Shown piece after piece: positions 22,830 through 36,199 of a stretch of DNA of 64,000 nt. The stretch is taken from positions 73,533,771 through 73,597,770 of the forward strand of contig CM060318.1 in the NCBI GenBank assembly GCA_030674155.1. Direction: 5' to 3'. The notes beneath the pieces are model-generated. The model worked only from the letters and a program-made list of their open reading frames with translations. It had not been told where the DNA came from and did not search any database. Origin of the DNA: Stramonita haemastoma (lineage: Eukaryota; Mollusca; Gastropoda; Neogastropoda; Muricidae). The stretch's first letter is position 1; every line of letters begins with the position of its first letter. The translations under genes were made by a program, and so were the position numbers.

Positions 22830-23924
22830 GTATGTGTTTATATTTTGTTATTGTGTTCTTGATATTGTTAACACTTTTGGTTTCAGGAAAAAACAATATT
22901 TTGATGTTTTCAATGAAAAAGGATGTTTTGATCTTGAGAGAGGTTGTTTTTTTTTTTTTTATTATTATTACAAACTGTTGTATTGCAAACTGTTGTTTTT
23001 TTTTTAATGATTGCAGTTCAAATTCTCACAGTATAGAATTTGAAAACAAATTAATGTTTGGAACTCGACAAATCTGTCAGAGGGCTAAAAAGAAATGATT
23101 TCTATATTTTGAATTGACTTATTAGGTAGACACAAGAGAGGCACCACTTTTTTGTCTTTCGTTTGTTCCATCTTTTTTTTCTTCTTTTCTTTCTGTCGGG
23201 TTCGTTCTTTTCTTTTCTTTTTGTGTTGGAGCATTCATAGTTGTTCTCTAATCACACTTTAACTTCAATATTACAGACTGTTGAAATATATTGCTGACAA
23301 TTTTTTTTTCAAACCTGAGGATGTAACAGATAGAAGAAGGCTGATAATTTTATGTCAATAGCGTGAACTGTAACTTATTACCCAATAGGAATTTAATATT
23401 TTAGTGTTAGCTTCTTTTTAAGTAGAATTAATTGTGGGGTGGGTAAGACTTTAAAAGGAACACAGCCCAAAACAGGTTGAAACAAAACAAAGAAAAAGAC
23501 AGAAAACCAAAACACAACCATAGACGCACTTCACACTGAAATTTACGTTTCCATTAGCGCATAATGTTTTTGCAGAGAGACATAAAAGAAAAACATAAGA
23601 AGTGGGCAATTTTACGATTGCTCAACCTATAAACATGTAGATGGTGGACATACAAGATTGGACATTGTTTACTTTCTTCAGAGAGTACAAGACAGCCGTG
23701 ATCTGTATGCCACAAGAAATGTCACAATGCTTTGGCGTTAACAATTTGTTCTACATTGTGTTAACGTTTTGTTTTGCTGGCTTTCTTCCTCGTTTTCTTC
23801 TCGTTTATGTTTGTGAGATGTCGGTTAATTGTATTTGTTTGTTTGCCTTGATGGAGCTTTTATTTGTTTGTTTACCCCTGTGGAGGAGCGGTAGGGGGGG
23901 GGGGGGGGGGGGCTCTTACAGTAT

Positions 23925-24065
23925 GAACAACATCCTCACCTTCAGGAAATTTTGCTCTAGAAATTTCATGTTTTCTATCACTCTCTTTGCTTCTTTTCTT
24001 TTTACCTTTTTATCATCTGTCTTGCTGATTTTCTGTCTAACCTGTCTATCCACCTGCCTTTTTGA
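23925..24065 (-). repeat. Element H, decayed copy
   Basis: In reverse: CATCCTCACCTTCAGGAAAT, GCTCTAGAAATTTCATGTTT, then the TCTGTCTTGCT..CCACCTGCCTT side. The G tract precedes it on the plus strand. Confidence 0.5.
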
Positions 24066-24088
24066 AGTAAATATTTCACATATTCTGG

Positions 24089-24185
24089 TTTCCGTGAAGT
24101 TGGAATGCAGCTACCTCAATGGTGGGCAAAAACGGTTGCTGACGCAAAATTCACCATTGATGAACCTGGGCTCTTGCTCAACAAA
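24089..24185 (+). repeat. Retroposon tail E copy
   Basis: GTGAAGTTGGAATGCAGCTA, CCTCAATGGTGGGCAAAAAC, GGTTGCTGACGCAAAATTCA, CCATTGATGAACC and GGGCTCTTGCTCAAC. Confidence 0.7.
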
Positions 24186-25091
24186 TTTTAATGTGGGCTA
24201 GTAAGTAATCACTGAACTGTTAACTTGTCAAACACGGACAAAACTTTTGGCATAAACTGAATGCAACTAAAAATAACTGATTTTTAATCCAGCAAGACGA
24301 TTCTTTTAAGACAGTGACATTTTTATCACCAGATCTCACCATTAGCTTTTACACTAGAACAAAAAAAAAGTCTCATAATGTGACAAGTCAGCGTACTAGG
24401 CAAACTAAAGATCCTACAGGATCCTACAGGCAACACGAGTTGTAGCTTGCTCTTTAATGTGTCCAGCAGAGAAGACAGATTAGGCTACACATACATCAGC
24501 TGTTAGGGGGAAAACTCCACAAAAACAACTCCTGCTGTGAGCAGCTGCAACACGGAACAGCCAGAAAGAAAAAGGAATCAGACAGACACGTCTTTAGAGC
24601 CATCAAAAAGACTAAAACAACAAGAGCATCACGAATATATCTTCATCAAGAAAAGCAGGGACCTCATAAATGTCCCATTTTCATCATCAACAGACGTCAC
24701 CGATGTCGTCATCACCATTACTGCCATCATCATCACAAGCATAGATAACTGACTCCATTGGAACGTTTTTATAAATCTCTGAAAAGCTTTCTTATTTTCG
24801 TCATTGCAAACACGTCTGCATGCATTCATTGGCAAGTGCATATTTGTTTCCACCTGCGTGAACACTGAGTACATACTTGTGTATAAAACTGTTTGTTTGG
24901 CGAAGAAGCTGTTTATTTATAATATTAATTCACTGTTTGTAATTGTTTTTATACGACCTGTAGTGAAGAATTATAAACAATAATAAACTCTTACAAAACA
25001 ACATTCAATGAAGGTGTCTGGCTTTTAAACGCTTTCATTTCTGTTTCACTTAATCATCATCAAAACAACACACATCAAACTCATTTTCCAT

Positions 25092-25096
<5 letters not shown>

Positions 25097-25135
<39 letters not shown>

Positions 25136-25176
25136 AAACAACAACACACACAACCACACACACCACACCCCACACA

Positions 25177-25238
<62 letters not shown>

Positions 25239-25250
25239 ACACACACACGA
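25097..25250. repeat. (AAC)n and (CA)n compound microsatellite
   Basis: AAC trinucleotides (25097-25145) pass through CACACC-rich sequence into pure CA (25181-25250). Confidence 0.95.
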
Positions 25251-26935
<1,685 letters not shown>

Positions 26936-27407
26936 CCACACACACACAACACACAACCAAAGTGGTGAGCTAGAGACAGACTGACCGCCGACAGACAGAC
27001 AGGCAGGAGGGAAGGGGGGACTAAGTTACTTGACAGAGGACAGAGACTGATCGATAGAGCGAATTGAGGATCAACGGTATAATGTTACACAGCATTGCCT
27101 GTTCCTCTACTCCTCAGCTTGTCAACACGTAGTCCACTTTGTGATTTTCGGTGTAGGCCACCATCTTTAAAAAAAAAATATATAATATATCCCTCTTCGT
27201 CTTTTGCCTCAGTATCTGTCAATGTTGTTTCTGCTTGTTATCGTTGTTGTTGTTGTTGATGTTGTTGTAAAATTGTTGGTGAGGGTAGTGGTGTTTGTCA
27301 CATTTCAGCACAATGTAACGTGTATCTCGTACACGGGTGCAACGTGATAGCTCCATGTTTATTTTTTCTCCTAGACTCTTTCCCTTTTTGACCATTATTT
27401 GATTAGC
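26936..27407. other. Gene-free stretch
   Basis: Short CA end, GACAGACAGG units, and a (GTT)n run at 27241-27268; nothing else recognised. Confidence 0.5.
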
Positions 27408-27433
27408 CCTCTCTCTCTCTCTCTCTCTCTCTC

Positions 27434-27482
<49 letters not shown>

Positions 27483-27511
27483 ATTCTCTCTCTATATCTC
27501 TATATATATAT

Positions 27512-27581
<70 letters not shown>
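27408..27581. repeat. (CT)n(TA)n(TG)n compound microsatellite
   Basis: CT with CC breaks to 27495, a short TATA run, then about 70 bases of TG. Confidence 0.95.
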
Positions 27582-27583
<2 letters not shown>

Positions 27584-27827
27584 ATTTATTGTTGGCGTTG
27601 TTATTACGTTCTTGTTATTGTTGACACTGCTGTCTGCTGCTCCTGCTCTTATTCTGATGTATTTGTTGATGGTGTTGTTTGTTCGTTTCCAAGTCACGTT
27701 GCAGCAGTTTAGTTGGAGTCAGAGGATGATTTCTTTGTTATCTTGAACATCATTGGCTTTGTTATAAGCTGTCATATAGCCGTTTTACTCCATGTCACCG
27801 ACCTGGTTGTTGTTGTTGGGAGTTCCC

Positions 27828-27995
27828 CAGCTTAACAACCAGGGGGTCACCTACAATACACACTCTTGTCTTACTTGTCACACCTGGGAATCACTGTTGA
27901 GATCGTAAACACATACTAGATGAAAATTTGTGTGTATAGCCGTTTTCAAATATATCACCATAATCATAGGCAGCCATATCCCGACTTCAGAGAAT
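27828..27995 (-). repeat. Element F, decayed full copy
   Basis: In reverse: CCCAGCTTAACAACCAGGGG, GTCACCTACAATACACACTC, ACCTGGGAATCACTGTTGAG, GTATAGCCGTTTTCAAATAT and GCAGCCATATCCCGACTTCA. A G tract (28013-28027) follows. Confidence 0.7.
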
Positions 27996-28299
27996 TTCCC
28001 CCTTTTAATGGAAGGGGGGGGGGGGGGTACAACTGACTATGCTTAACAGCTTGTCAAGGATGAAGCAATATCGAAATAGTATTGTAAAGCAAAAAACAAC
28101 ATATAATAAAGGCCTTAGCGCAACGCGGACAGCAATAACTGATCATGATTTGTGGGCCTGTGTCTGGGTCTGGGCCATTTCCATGACCTAATGGCCACCA
28201 TCGTGGCCACCTGGGGTGCTGCTAAGATCGAGAAAGAACGGCAGCATAAACGTAAGGGATTTTCGTGTTCGAGACACTCAGACAAACAACCAGGCCTAC

Positions 28300-28545
28300 T
28301 TGCTTCCTGCACATGAGCAAAAATTGTTGTGCTGCCGTGAAACGCCTGACAAGTCAAGCCCAGCGCACCCACTTCGGCATGGAAGAGAATTGTTATGAGT
28401 CTTTCTTGGGGAAAAAGGCAGGAGAATGGACCAAGAGGCAGAAAATAGACAAGAAAGAGGGGACAGGAAGAGAGGAGCAAGGCTGAAAAGAGAGGATAGA
28501 AAAAATGAATTTCATGCACAGAATTTCCAGAAGGTGGGGATGTTT
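28300..28545 (+). repeat. Element H copy
   Basis: CGCCTGACAAGTCAAGCCCA, ATGGAAGAGAATTG, AAGGCAGGAGAATGGACCAA, GAGGATAG and CACAGAATTTCCAGAAGGTG followed by GGGATG. The distal hairpin arm is lost. Confidence 0.7.
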
Positions 28546-28627
28546 GTTTGTTTTTTGTGCTGTGGCTGCAACATCTGTTGTTGGCATTGGTTTTACATTT
28601 TTTGTTGATGATGCTTTTTTGCGAGCA

Positions 28628-28722
28628 AACACACACGCGCGCGTGCACACACACACCACACACACACACACGCGCGCGTGCGCGCACACACACACACACA
28701 CACTCTCTCTCTCTCTCTCTCA

Positions 28723-28812
<90 letters not shown>
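28628..28812. repeat. (CA)n with CG and CT blocks
   Basis: Alternating CA with CGCGCG islands near 28636 and 28672, a CT block at 28703-28720, then about 85 bases of pure CA. Confidence 0.95.
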
Positions 28813-29744
28813 CAATGCAAAGAACAACAGAGTTAGCGAGGGTCAAAAAGTGAGTAAGACAGACAGACAACGGTAATTGGAGGGATGGATGGATGAGCAA
28901 CTAAGCAGGCTTAGTGACACAGTATATGCATCTAAAATAGAAAGGCAGACGGTCCGTCCTTGCCCGCAAAACGATGTTTTTGCACGTCAGGAAGTTCCTT
29001 CGTGAAGACTTAACTTGCTGAAGTGGGCCCTGGAGCTTTGTTCAACGATCACAGAGAGAAAAACCATTTCTGGGTGGATCGAAATGGATACAGGCGGAGA
29101 AACGGCACTTCAAGAAAGCCTATGCTTAGCAAACCCTGCACATCAATAAACCCGAAGGAAACTCAGGAGACAGCAGCAGCAAAATGTCGAAGGAATTAAG
29201 GATATAGCTTTCTCCTTTTCCTAGGAAATAGCTCCAAGATTGGAGTGGACTAAGTCTTAGAGTAAAGCTTCTTCTTCTTCAGGCGTATTATCTCGTAGAT
29301 TGGTTATCGCCCAATTTGGAGTTGAAATGCTGGCAATATCGGGTGATTTGCGCTATGGCAATGTACTTACTGACACATAGATTGATGCACTATTGACAGG
29401 TGTACTGAATGACTTCAGGGCGGACGGACAAGAGTGCTGTACTGTGACTGACTTGCTTATCGGTACCGACTGCTTCTCGAAGTCACAGGCTGACTGACTG
29501 ACTGACTGACTGACTGACTGACTGACTGACTGACAGACACAAGCCCATTGATTTCTTAATATCTGGTCTGTGCGGCTTTTTTCCTCAGCCAATTCCATAC
29601 ACAGGCCATTATCATGTTATGACTCTGGATTTAGATCGTGGGACAAGGTGATCCATAGCTAAGCCATCCTTTGTTACTTTTGCTGTGAAGATTGCACTGT
29701 GCCTCGCCATCCTCAGATGATGTCGGGACGTTTATTTATTTTAT
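28813..29744. other. Gene-free stretch with a (GACT)n tract
   Basis: No exon recognised. A clean tetranucleotide (GACT)n lies at 29487-29535; the rest is of mixed composition. Confidence 0.55.
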
Positions 29745-29945
29745 TTTTTATTTTTATTCTTTTATATCGAAGATAATGGAATAAACACTCGTTTGCTTTT
29801 TTACATCCAGTCCCCGTGTGTATGCAGGTTTGTAAATCTTGTTATCTATTCCCACCGGCACACAATGGCCTACTCTTAGGAAAAGCGGAACTGGATTTAA
29901 CGTGTGCGCAAGATGTTCTGCGTGCTTTCGCACACGGGGCTTTCA
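29745..29945 (-). mobile_element. SINE-A1, 5'-truncated
   Basis: Starts at the A1 tail (TTTTATATCGAAGATAATGG, AATAAACACTCGTTTGCTTT, CATCCAGTCCCCGTGTGTAT) and continues into the body (CCGGCACACAATGGCCTACT, GTGTGCGCAAGATGTTCTGC, TTCGCACACGGGGC). It breaks off before the tRNA head. Confidence 0.8.
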
Positions 29946-31570
29946 GAGTGTAATGTCAAAGCTCATCCTCATCTGAAGCCGTCATTTTCTGGTAGCACTG
30001 GTTGATTTGGGACTGTAGGTCTTCGCTGCCAATAGTGATGCTGGAATTGATTTAACAGATTCCTCTGCATTTGAAATAACTTTACCTTGCATGCCTTGCC
30101 TTGCTTTACCAAGCCTACTTGAGCAGGTGTCAATAGAGCTCTGCTCTTTCTTTACGGTTTATTGGTGTTATCAGCATTTCTGACTCATAAGAAAATTGAA
30201 GTCAGGGTTAAACAATGTCACATCTGTCTGCAGTTGCATCCGTAGGAGCGTCCTTTTTGTTGCTGTTGTTTTTTCTGTTTGCTTTTGAGATATTTGTTCA
30301 TTTTGTTTCAGAAAGGTTACACACTTGCCAGTTTTTGCTTCAAGAATTGTATGTCTTCTGCCCTCCTTACTGGTGACTGATTTTTTTTTGTACCTAGAAA
30401 ATGGAAGGTTTTTTAAGCAACGGCTCTGTATCCAGTGTAGTTGGGTTGATCTAGAGGATCTTACACCCCCCCACCCCATCCCTGTATTGACACGAACGCA
30501 CCGACTCTACGCTGCAACAGTTATCCAAACAAAAAATAACAAGGGCACGAATAATGCGCAAGTTGACATCATAGGTAAGGAAAGATGTTAACTGATGTGA
30601 TGCATCAGATTTCAAGAAAAGATGCCTGGAAGATGCTGCCAAGGCGTTTTACGCTGCGAGTGTCTGATCAAGTTTGACACCCAGACACTGTTACTGATTG
30701 CTTCAAATGCGACATCTTCTTCGCCCCTTGTCTATTAATGTCTCTGACGCATGGAGGAATTGCGAAAAAACATTAATTCAGTGACTATCAGCATTTGACA
30801 TCAGCGCATTATTTTCCATACAAGACGATACATTATGGATGCTTTCCTATTCTCCGTTCATTTGGCTTTTTCAGTCGTTCTGAAAGTTGTCTGAATAAAG
30901 TTTATTGAAACCCATTCTCCTCTTCTCACAAATTACAAAATAAACCCAAAGCTATTCATACGGAGAATTTAAGCATACATGTTTTGACTCAAAGAACTGC
31001 CTTGGTTTTGAGTGGATGTGCCTGGACCAATGGACAGGAGACAAAAAGCGGAAGAATGTCCTGTCTCGGAAATATCTGTATCCAAGATCCATCTTCACAT
31101 TTTGTGATTTGCTCTCTTCTGACAAAAAGACTTTGTTCAAACTTAGCAAATTTATAGTTAAGACTAAAGTTGCATTACAGAGATGAAAAGGTTGACTACA
31201 TTTCCATTTCTGTCAAACTCAGTGTTATAAACGTATTTTGCTAATGCAAATTATAGATGTTACAGTTGATTTTGTTTACTGAAATCCTCCATACCCAAAG
31301 AGGGGTCAAGGCGAATTAACTCTTCAATCTAGGCGAGACTTCATTTCTCTCTATAGCTGGAGTTGGCTGTCGGATTATTAGCTCCAGAGCAAGAAGACAG
31401 ACACAGTAAAGACAGAATGGCTTGGTGACAGGACCGGAGGAAAGCCGAACAGAACCCGAGACGCTTTGGCTGGTAGAATGAGTGAGTGGGAGGGTGTGTG
31501 ATGGGCGGTATGATGATGAACTGGTCCTGATGATAGTCTTCCTGCGACAAAAAAATCGCAAGTAATTGCT
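29946..31570. other. Gene-free stretch
   Basis: 1.6 kb without a supported gene. AATAAAGTTTATT at 30894-30906 reads as a poly(A) hexamer on both strands. A C tract and (CT)n follow at 31571-31632. Confidence 0.5.
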
Positions 31571-31572
31571 CC

Positions 31573-31615
<43 letters not shown>

Positions 31616-31837
31616 TCTATCTCTCTCTCTTCACATGTCCGGCGCGTGTGCATACATTTGTGCATGAAAGTCAAAATATTAGTAGATGAAGTGAGCAAGG
31701 GGGGGACACAATTACAGTTTTGGAAGGGACGTGTATAATAATTGTATCCCTTTTTTGTTTTTAATTGATGTGCTTGTACCGATGTTTTCATTGCGAAATC
31801 AGCTCTATAGGCGCATAGCTTAATTACCATCCGAAAA

Positions 31838-31937
31838 TGACGTGCGAATCTTTTTATACCCAATCATCAGCATGACGTCACAAGCAATTAAACGGAGAGT
31901 TGAGGAGATCCGTGACACAAAAATGTCCGTGACGTCA
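31838..31937 (-). promoter_or_regulatory. CRE pair with TATA-like box
   Basis: Two perfect TGACGTCA palindromes (31873-31880, 31930-31937) and a half-type TGACGTG (31838-31844). Between them on the minus strand is GGGTATAAAAAG (about 31849-31860), a good TATA box. If used, transcription would run leftward from near 31.82 kb. No gene is recognised there. CREB/ATF-type bZIP proteins bind TGACGTCA in animals; activity here is inferred from motif arrangement. Confidence 0.4.
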
Positions 31938-32109
31938 ACCCCGGTAGAAGAAGGACAGGCTTAAATCAGGGTCGCAGGAAAAGGTTAGTGGGCCATTGGC
32001 AAGAAAAAGGACGGGAAAAGAAAAAAAAGACAAAACATCCCCCCAAAACAACAACAACAACAAAACATAGAGCAAAGAAAACAGAACTCGAGTTATAATG
32101 CTGATGTGC

Positions 32110-32341
<232 letters not shown>

Positions 32342-32479
32342 CTTAGCCTAGATGGCAAGGTAACAAACAAAAAATCAAGAATGACTATTACATGAAGACA
32401 CTTGTGATCTGTGTTTTGGCGTGGGTGCAAATAAAGGGATAAAGGTCTAGCACAAAAATCTAGTCGATTTTCTTTCTTT

Positions 32480-32481
<2 letters not shown>

Positions 32482-32550
<69 letters not shown>
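32482..32550. repeat. (GT)n microsatellite
   Basis: Pure GT of about 69 bases. Confidence 0.95.
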
Positions 32551-32551
<1 letters not shown>

Positions 32552-32772
32552 CCATATGCCTCATCTATTTCTCCATCTATCTACCTGTTTGCTTGTCTTT
32601 CTGTCGGTCTTTCCGGTGTGTCTGACTCAGTATTGGTGTAACGTGCGCAATCTCGATAATCGATTCATGGGTGGTCCGAATCGGTCAGAAGATGAAGTTA
32701 CATTGCAATCAAAGGATTTTTCTCAGCATCAACGTTCAATTCTTCTTCCGTCTTGTTTCTGTATCTCCTTAC

Positions 32773-33055
32773 AGGGATGGGATAGCTCAGCAGTCAGAGC
32801 GCTCGCTTTTCCCCAGCCAAGGAAGGGTAAGCAGTATTGAGCGTGGTTACCTAGTGGATGGGTGACCGTTTGCGCGCCTCAGCTTCAGTGCAGTCCCCTA
32901 GTTCACCCAGCTGTAAATGGGTACCTGTCCTCTTTAGGGTCAGGGAAGCAGCAAGGGAGAGGGGATGGGCGCCGCCCTCAATATGCTGGCCCAAAGAGAA
33001 GCTGAGGTCTCTGATGCCTCGCTCCTCTACGACCATACAGGTTATGGGACACCTT
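32773..33055 (+). mobile_element. SINE-D, tRNA A-box head joined to 5S-rRNA-like segment
   Basis: Head GGGATAGCTCAGCAGTCAGA matches the tRNA A-box arm. In place of a tRNA B box comes TAAGCAGTATTGAGCGTGGT, then TGGATGGGTGACCG, in the order and near spacing of the 5S rRNA internal promoter (box A AAGCAG..., then box C TGGATGGGnGACCG). The body has CACCCAGCTGTAAATGGGTA, AAGCAGCAAGGGAGAGGGGA and GAAGCTGAGGTC. A second copy in reverse is at 39270-39549. 5S-derived SINEs are an established class; a head mixing both promoter types is my reading of the sequence. Confidence 0.7.
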
Positions 33056-33136
33056 TGACTTTTTTTTTAATCTCCTTACATCCTACAGGGCCATTATTAT
33101 GGGCTAGATCTATGTCCCCCCCCCCCCCCCCCCCCC

Positions 33137-33475
33137 CCGTTCCTCGGCTAGAGCTCCAAGGTTTACCAAAGGTGAGATGCTTGCCACCTCCCCCCCCCTC
33201 CCCCCACCACCATTAAGGTGCTGCATTCCGACGTTGGGATACCGTTTGGAAATGAACCTACCAGTTTTGCCAAGACTGTCGGGAGGTACCTCCCTGATTT
33301 TCTGATTTTCAACTGGCGTGGGTTCTTTTGACATGCACAAGTCCGTAAGTTTACAGGTCGGACTGGTTTAGAGTCTCCATCGAAAGATTTGACATTTAGT
33401 TTTATTTTCCCGCCAAACTCGGAAAGGACAAGACTAGGGATCAAACCAAGAGCTTTTCAGTTTACTTGTGAGGCA
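33137..33475 (-). mobile_element. SINE-A with A2 tail, decayed
   Basis: Tail E in reverse (CTCGGCTAGAGCTCCAAGGT, ACCAAAGGTGAGATGC), split by C-rich DNA, then CCATTAAGGTGCTGCATTCC. The body is hard to follow, but the reverse tRNA head region (GGGATCAAACCAAGAGCTTT...GTGAGGCAGCTAAATGCC) is present at about 33436-33486. C tract at 33117-33138. Confidence 0.55.
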
Positions 33476-33485
33476 GCTAAATGCC

Positions 33486-34253
33486 TGTCTCGCCAACATC
33501 AATAACTTTCATGTTCTTTTTATTCATCTTTTACCCAGACATTTACTTAGAGCCACTAAGAAGCAACGCGCCATACTAAAAACAAAACGACACAAAAACC
33601 TTGTCGTCAATGTCAACAATTTTTCATATTCTTTTAAAATCATTTTTTCCTCACACACCTACATAGAGTCATCATGAAGGGTGCTACGACAAAACAAACT
33701 AACAGACAACAAACAAAAACAAAACAAAAACTCTGTCGCAAACACCATTGTTTCTTCAAATTCTTCTTATCCATATTTTCACACACATTCACAGAACCCA
33801 CCATGAAAGGTGACTCAAAAAGCTAGACAGATCCAAACGAAAGAGATGAATGAAATAAAACTCTCAACTTCATAACAATTCTTCAATTCTTTTGTTAATT
33901 CATGGTAGTACACCTTGGATTTAAAAAAATTTGTGTATGACTGTTTTCAGGAACCTTGCCATAGCGGCAGACATACTCCGACTTAGAAGTGTTTTTTTTT
34001 TCTCCTTTAAAGTCTTGTGCGTATTGTTGTGCTAAAAGGTTATCAATGTTAAGGACAATTTCAACACAATAGTTAAAGCATAACAACATTTTGATGCAGG
34101 ACCTGATATAGCTACTTCGCTTGTTTCAAATTTCTGACAAAGGCATTTTGTGCTGGGCTATAAAATCTGCCATCAAACACAAACTTTCATCAAATTCTTC
34201 TCACACCTATTTTCGCACAGACAAAAAGCCACCACAAAAGGCGCCATAGCGCG
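33486..34253 (+). repeat. ~130-bp degenerate tandem units before the C1q gene
   Basis: Units start TGTCGNCAANNNCA and carry TTCAAATTCTTNTTATCC, a CACACACNTNCACAGA-type middle and CCATGAAAGG. Clear units: 33486-33601, 33602-33732, 33733-33862; partial at 33863-33905 and 34167-34253. A decayed element F piece (33930-33995, minus) interrupts them. The first coding exon region (34452-34553) still aligns with this unit. Confidence 0.6.
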
Positions 34254-34262
34254 CACGCGCGC

Positions 34263-34265
<3 letters not shown>

Positions 34266-34347
<82 letters not shown>

Positions 34348-34366
34348 TCTCTGTCTCTCTCTCTCT

Positions 34367-34398
<32 letters not shown>

Positions 34399-34447
34399 CC
34401 TCCCTCTCTCTCTCTCTCTCTCCCCCCCCCCCTCTCTCTCTCTCTCT
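34266..34447. repeat. (CA)n(CT)n compound microsatellite with C blocks
   Basis: About 50 bases of CA then CT tracts broken by two C8-C10 blocks, ending about 50 bases before the acceptor at 34500. Confidence 0.95.
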
Positions 34448-34532
34448 TCTCACCAACACCAGGAATTCTTCAAATTCTGTATTTATGTCTTTCTTTTCAG
34501 ATCCACACAACACCCACACAAACACAAGAAGC

Positions 34533-34683
34533 ATGATGACGGGCGCCATTGTTGCCACCACAGTCTTCCTATTCAACGTCTTCGGTCATGGCGGCGGGGT
34601 GACCTACAACCTGGTCAAGGGGGACGCCTGCAGCAGCTGTTGCCGCGGTCTGCCCGGCCCTCAGGGAGTCCCCGGCCTGCCAG
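34533..34683 (+). CDS. Collagen-like/C1q-domain secreted protein, coding exon 1
   Basis: First coding exon of a C1q-domain-containing protein. The exon starts at 34501 after TTCTTTTCAG, so a 5' UTR exon must lie upstream. Two adjacent ATGs (34533, 34536) precede a hydrophobic signal peptide (GAIVATTVFLFNVFG), hence entry to the secretory pathway. Then comes a cysteine cluster (ACSSCC), probably for chain cross-linking, and the first Gly-X-Y triplets (GLP GPQ GVP GLP). Donor CAG|GTGTGT leaves phase 1 after 34683. In animals such proteins trimerise through the C1q head and act in pathogen recognition, biomineral matrix or signalling. The ligand here cannot be told. Exons 2 and 3 are at 35919 and 37100. 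Confidence 0.85.
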
Positions 34684-34737
34684 GTGTGTTTGGAGAGACA
34701 GACAGACAGACAGACAGACAGATAAATAGATTGATAT

Positions 34738-34960
34738 ATAGTAGTAGTAGGCACTCATCAGTCTCGGAAGACTATGGAATTGCGCTCTAGTTTTTAGAGC
34801 GCAAAGCCTGGGCAAGTATGTATGGAGGGCAAGCTGTTACCCATGCACCAGACCCCCCCTCTCCACGGCACTGGAATGATCCATTGGAAAGGCATTGACC
34901 GATACGAATGGTTCCAGTACCGTCGCAGGAGCCACCAGAACGTTGCCATATACCTACAGC
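34738..34960 (+). repeat. Interspersed element G, copy 2
   Basis: Same start (TAGTAGTAGGCACTCATCAG) and body as 18957-19215, with few differences; both copies are in the plus orientation. Confidence 0.8.
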
Positions 34961-35739
34961 CCCGAGCCGCTCTGGGACTCTGAGATGGGAGAGTATATAT
35001 ATATATATATAATAAGAAGAGACAGACAGAGAGACAGAAATAGATTGATATAGATATAAGAGAGACAGACAGACAAACAGAGAATAGAAAGGCAATTTTA
35101 CATACAGAGGATGATAGTGTTCCCGTCGAATTTATTACAAGCTGTTCAACGTTAAATTCTTCTTAAAATAGTTCTTTATTGCTTATGTTAACAGTTGGAT
35201 ACGAAGACACAATGTGTTTTTTTGTGGAAGGACAACCTCAGTACAATACAAGATTATCACTGATCTTTTTTGCATAATAAAATAAATGAAAAAAAAAACA
35301 GTCTAGCAGGAATCAAATTTCCGTGTCATGAACATGTCACCTGTCTTAAGGAGGATAGGGAAGGAAAAGGGGGGGGGGGGGGAGGAGGATGCCATCAACA
35401 ATATGGGATATCTGTGTCCATTTTGCACAGAATTACCACGTGGTATCTGCATCTTCCTTATGATAAGCTGAAAATTGACAAAACACCCAAATAGAAGGAT
35501 TAGAAATTTTTTAAAGTTATTAGCCTATCTTTTCTTTGAAAAACATGGAAAATGTGTTACCGACTGGAGGCTATGTATGGGAGAGAGATGTTGCCAAGAG
35601 TATGAGATGCATTTTCCCTTGAGAAAATTAACCCTTCTGTTTATCAGGAGAAACATAGGTGATGATAATTGTTTAAAATTATATGATCCCAGGACCTTCC
35701 CCCCGCCCTCCTTCCCTCCCCCCTCTTTCTCTCTGTCTT

Positions 35740-35892
<153 letters not shown>

Positions 35893-35918
35893 TAATGAAA
35901 GTGACTGTGCTGTGACAG

Positions 35919-35998
35919 GTTTACATGGGGCCCGAGGAGGGCAAGGGGGCACAGGAGTAAAGGGAGACAAGGGGACACAGGAACGCGTGGAGACAAAG
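35919..35998 (+). CDS. C1q-collagen protein, exon 2 (collagen), one base short
   Basis: Acceptor TGTGACAG, donor AAAG|GTAATG. After completing a Gly codon with exon 1 it reads Gly-X-Y triplets (GLH GAR GGQ GGT GVK GDK GTQ). The last bases are in register one base off: GGA-ACG-CGT-GGA-GAC-AAA-G would give G-T-R G-D-K G and end in phase 1, as exon 3 needs. The exon is 80 bases, where 81 (a multiple of three, as collagen exons usually are) would keep frame. So there is a one-base loss near 35978-35980, either real or an assembly error. Skipping this exon also keeps the frame. Confidence 0.7.
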
Positions 35999-36199
35999 GT
36001 AATGATGGCATGGCTCTTCGATCCTCCCATTTCCGTTTCCTGAGGAAAGGAGCTTATTAAACAACGAATCCTTATTTTTTGTTTGTTTTTGTTTGTTTGA
36101 AGAAGCTTTACTTTGTCGATATTGTTTCGGTCTTCCATTTATTGGACCAACACCATTTTGCTAAAGATTTTATCGTGATTGATGTTTCTTAAGCACGTT

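Larger units (their letters stand above)
22830..25096. other. Gene-free stretch with retroposon relics
   Basis: T-rich start resembling an intron, then a G tract at 23896-23913, element H in reverse (23925-24065) and tail E (24089-24185). A small duplication (GATCCTACAG twice) lies near 24410. The remainder carries no recognised signal. Confidence 0.55.

Noticed and set aside
23641..24201. 186-codon plus-strand frame
   Set aside because: Runs through a G tract, an element H relic and a retroposon tail; composition is non-coding.
32820..32875. 5S rRNA gene
   Set aside because: Only about 45 bases resemble the internal promoter; the remainder of the 120-base rRNA is missing, and the piece is embedded in a SINE.
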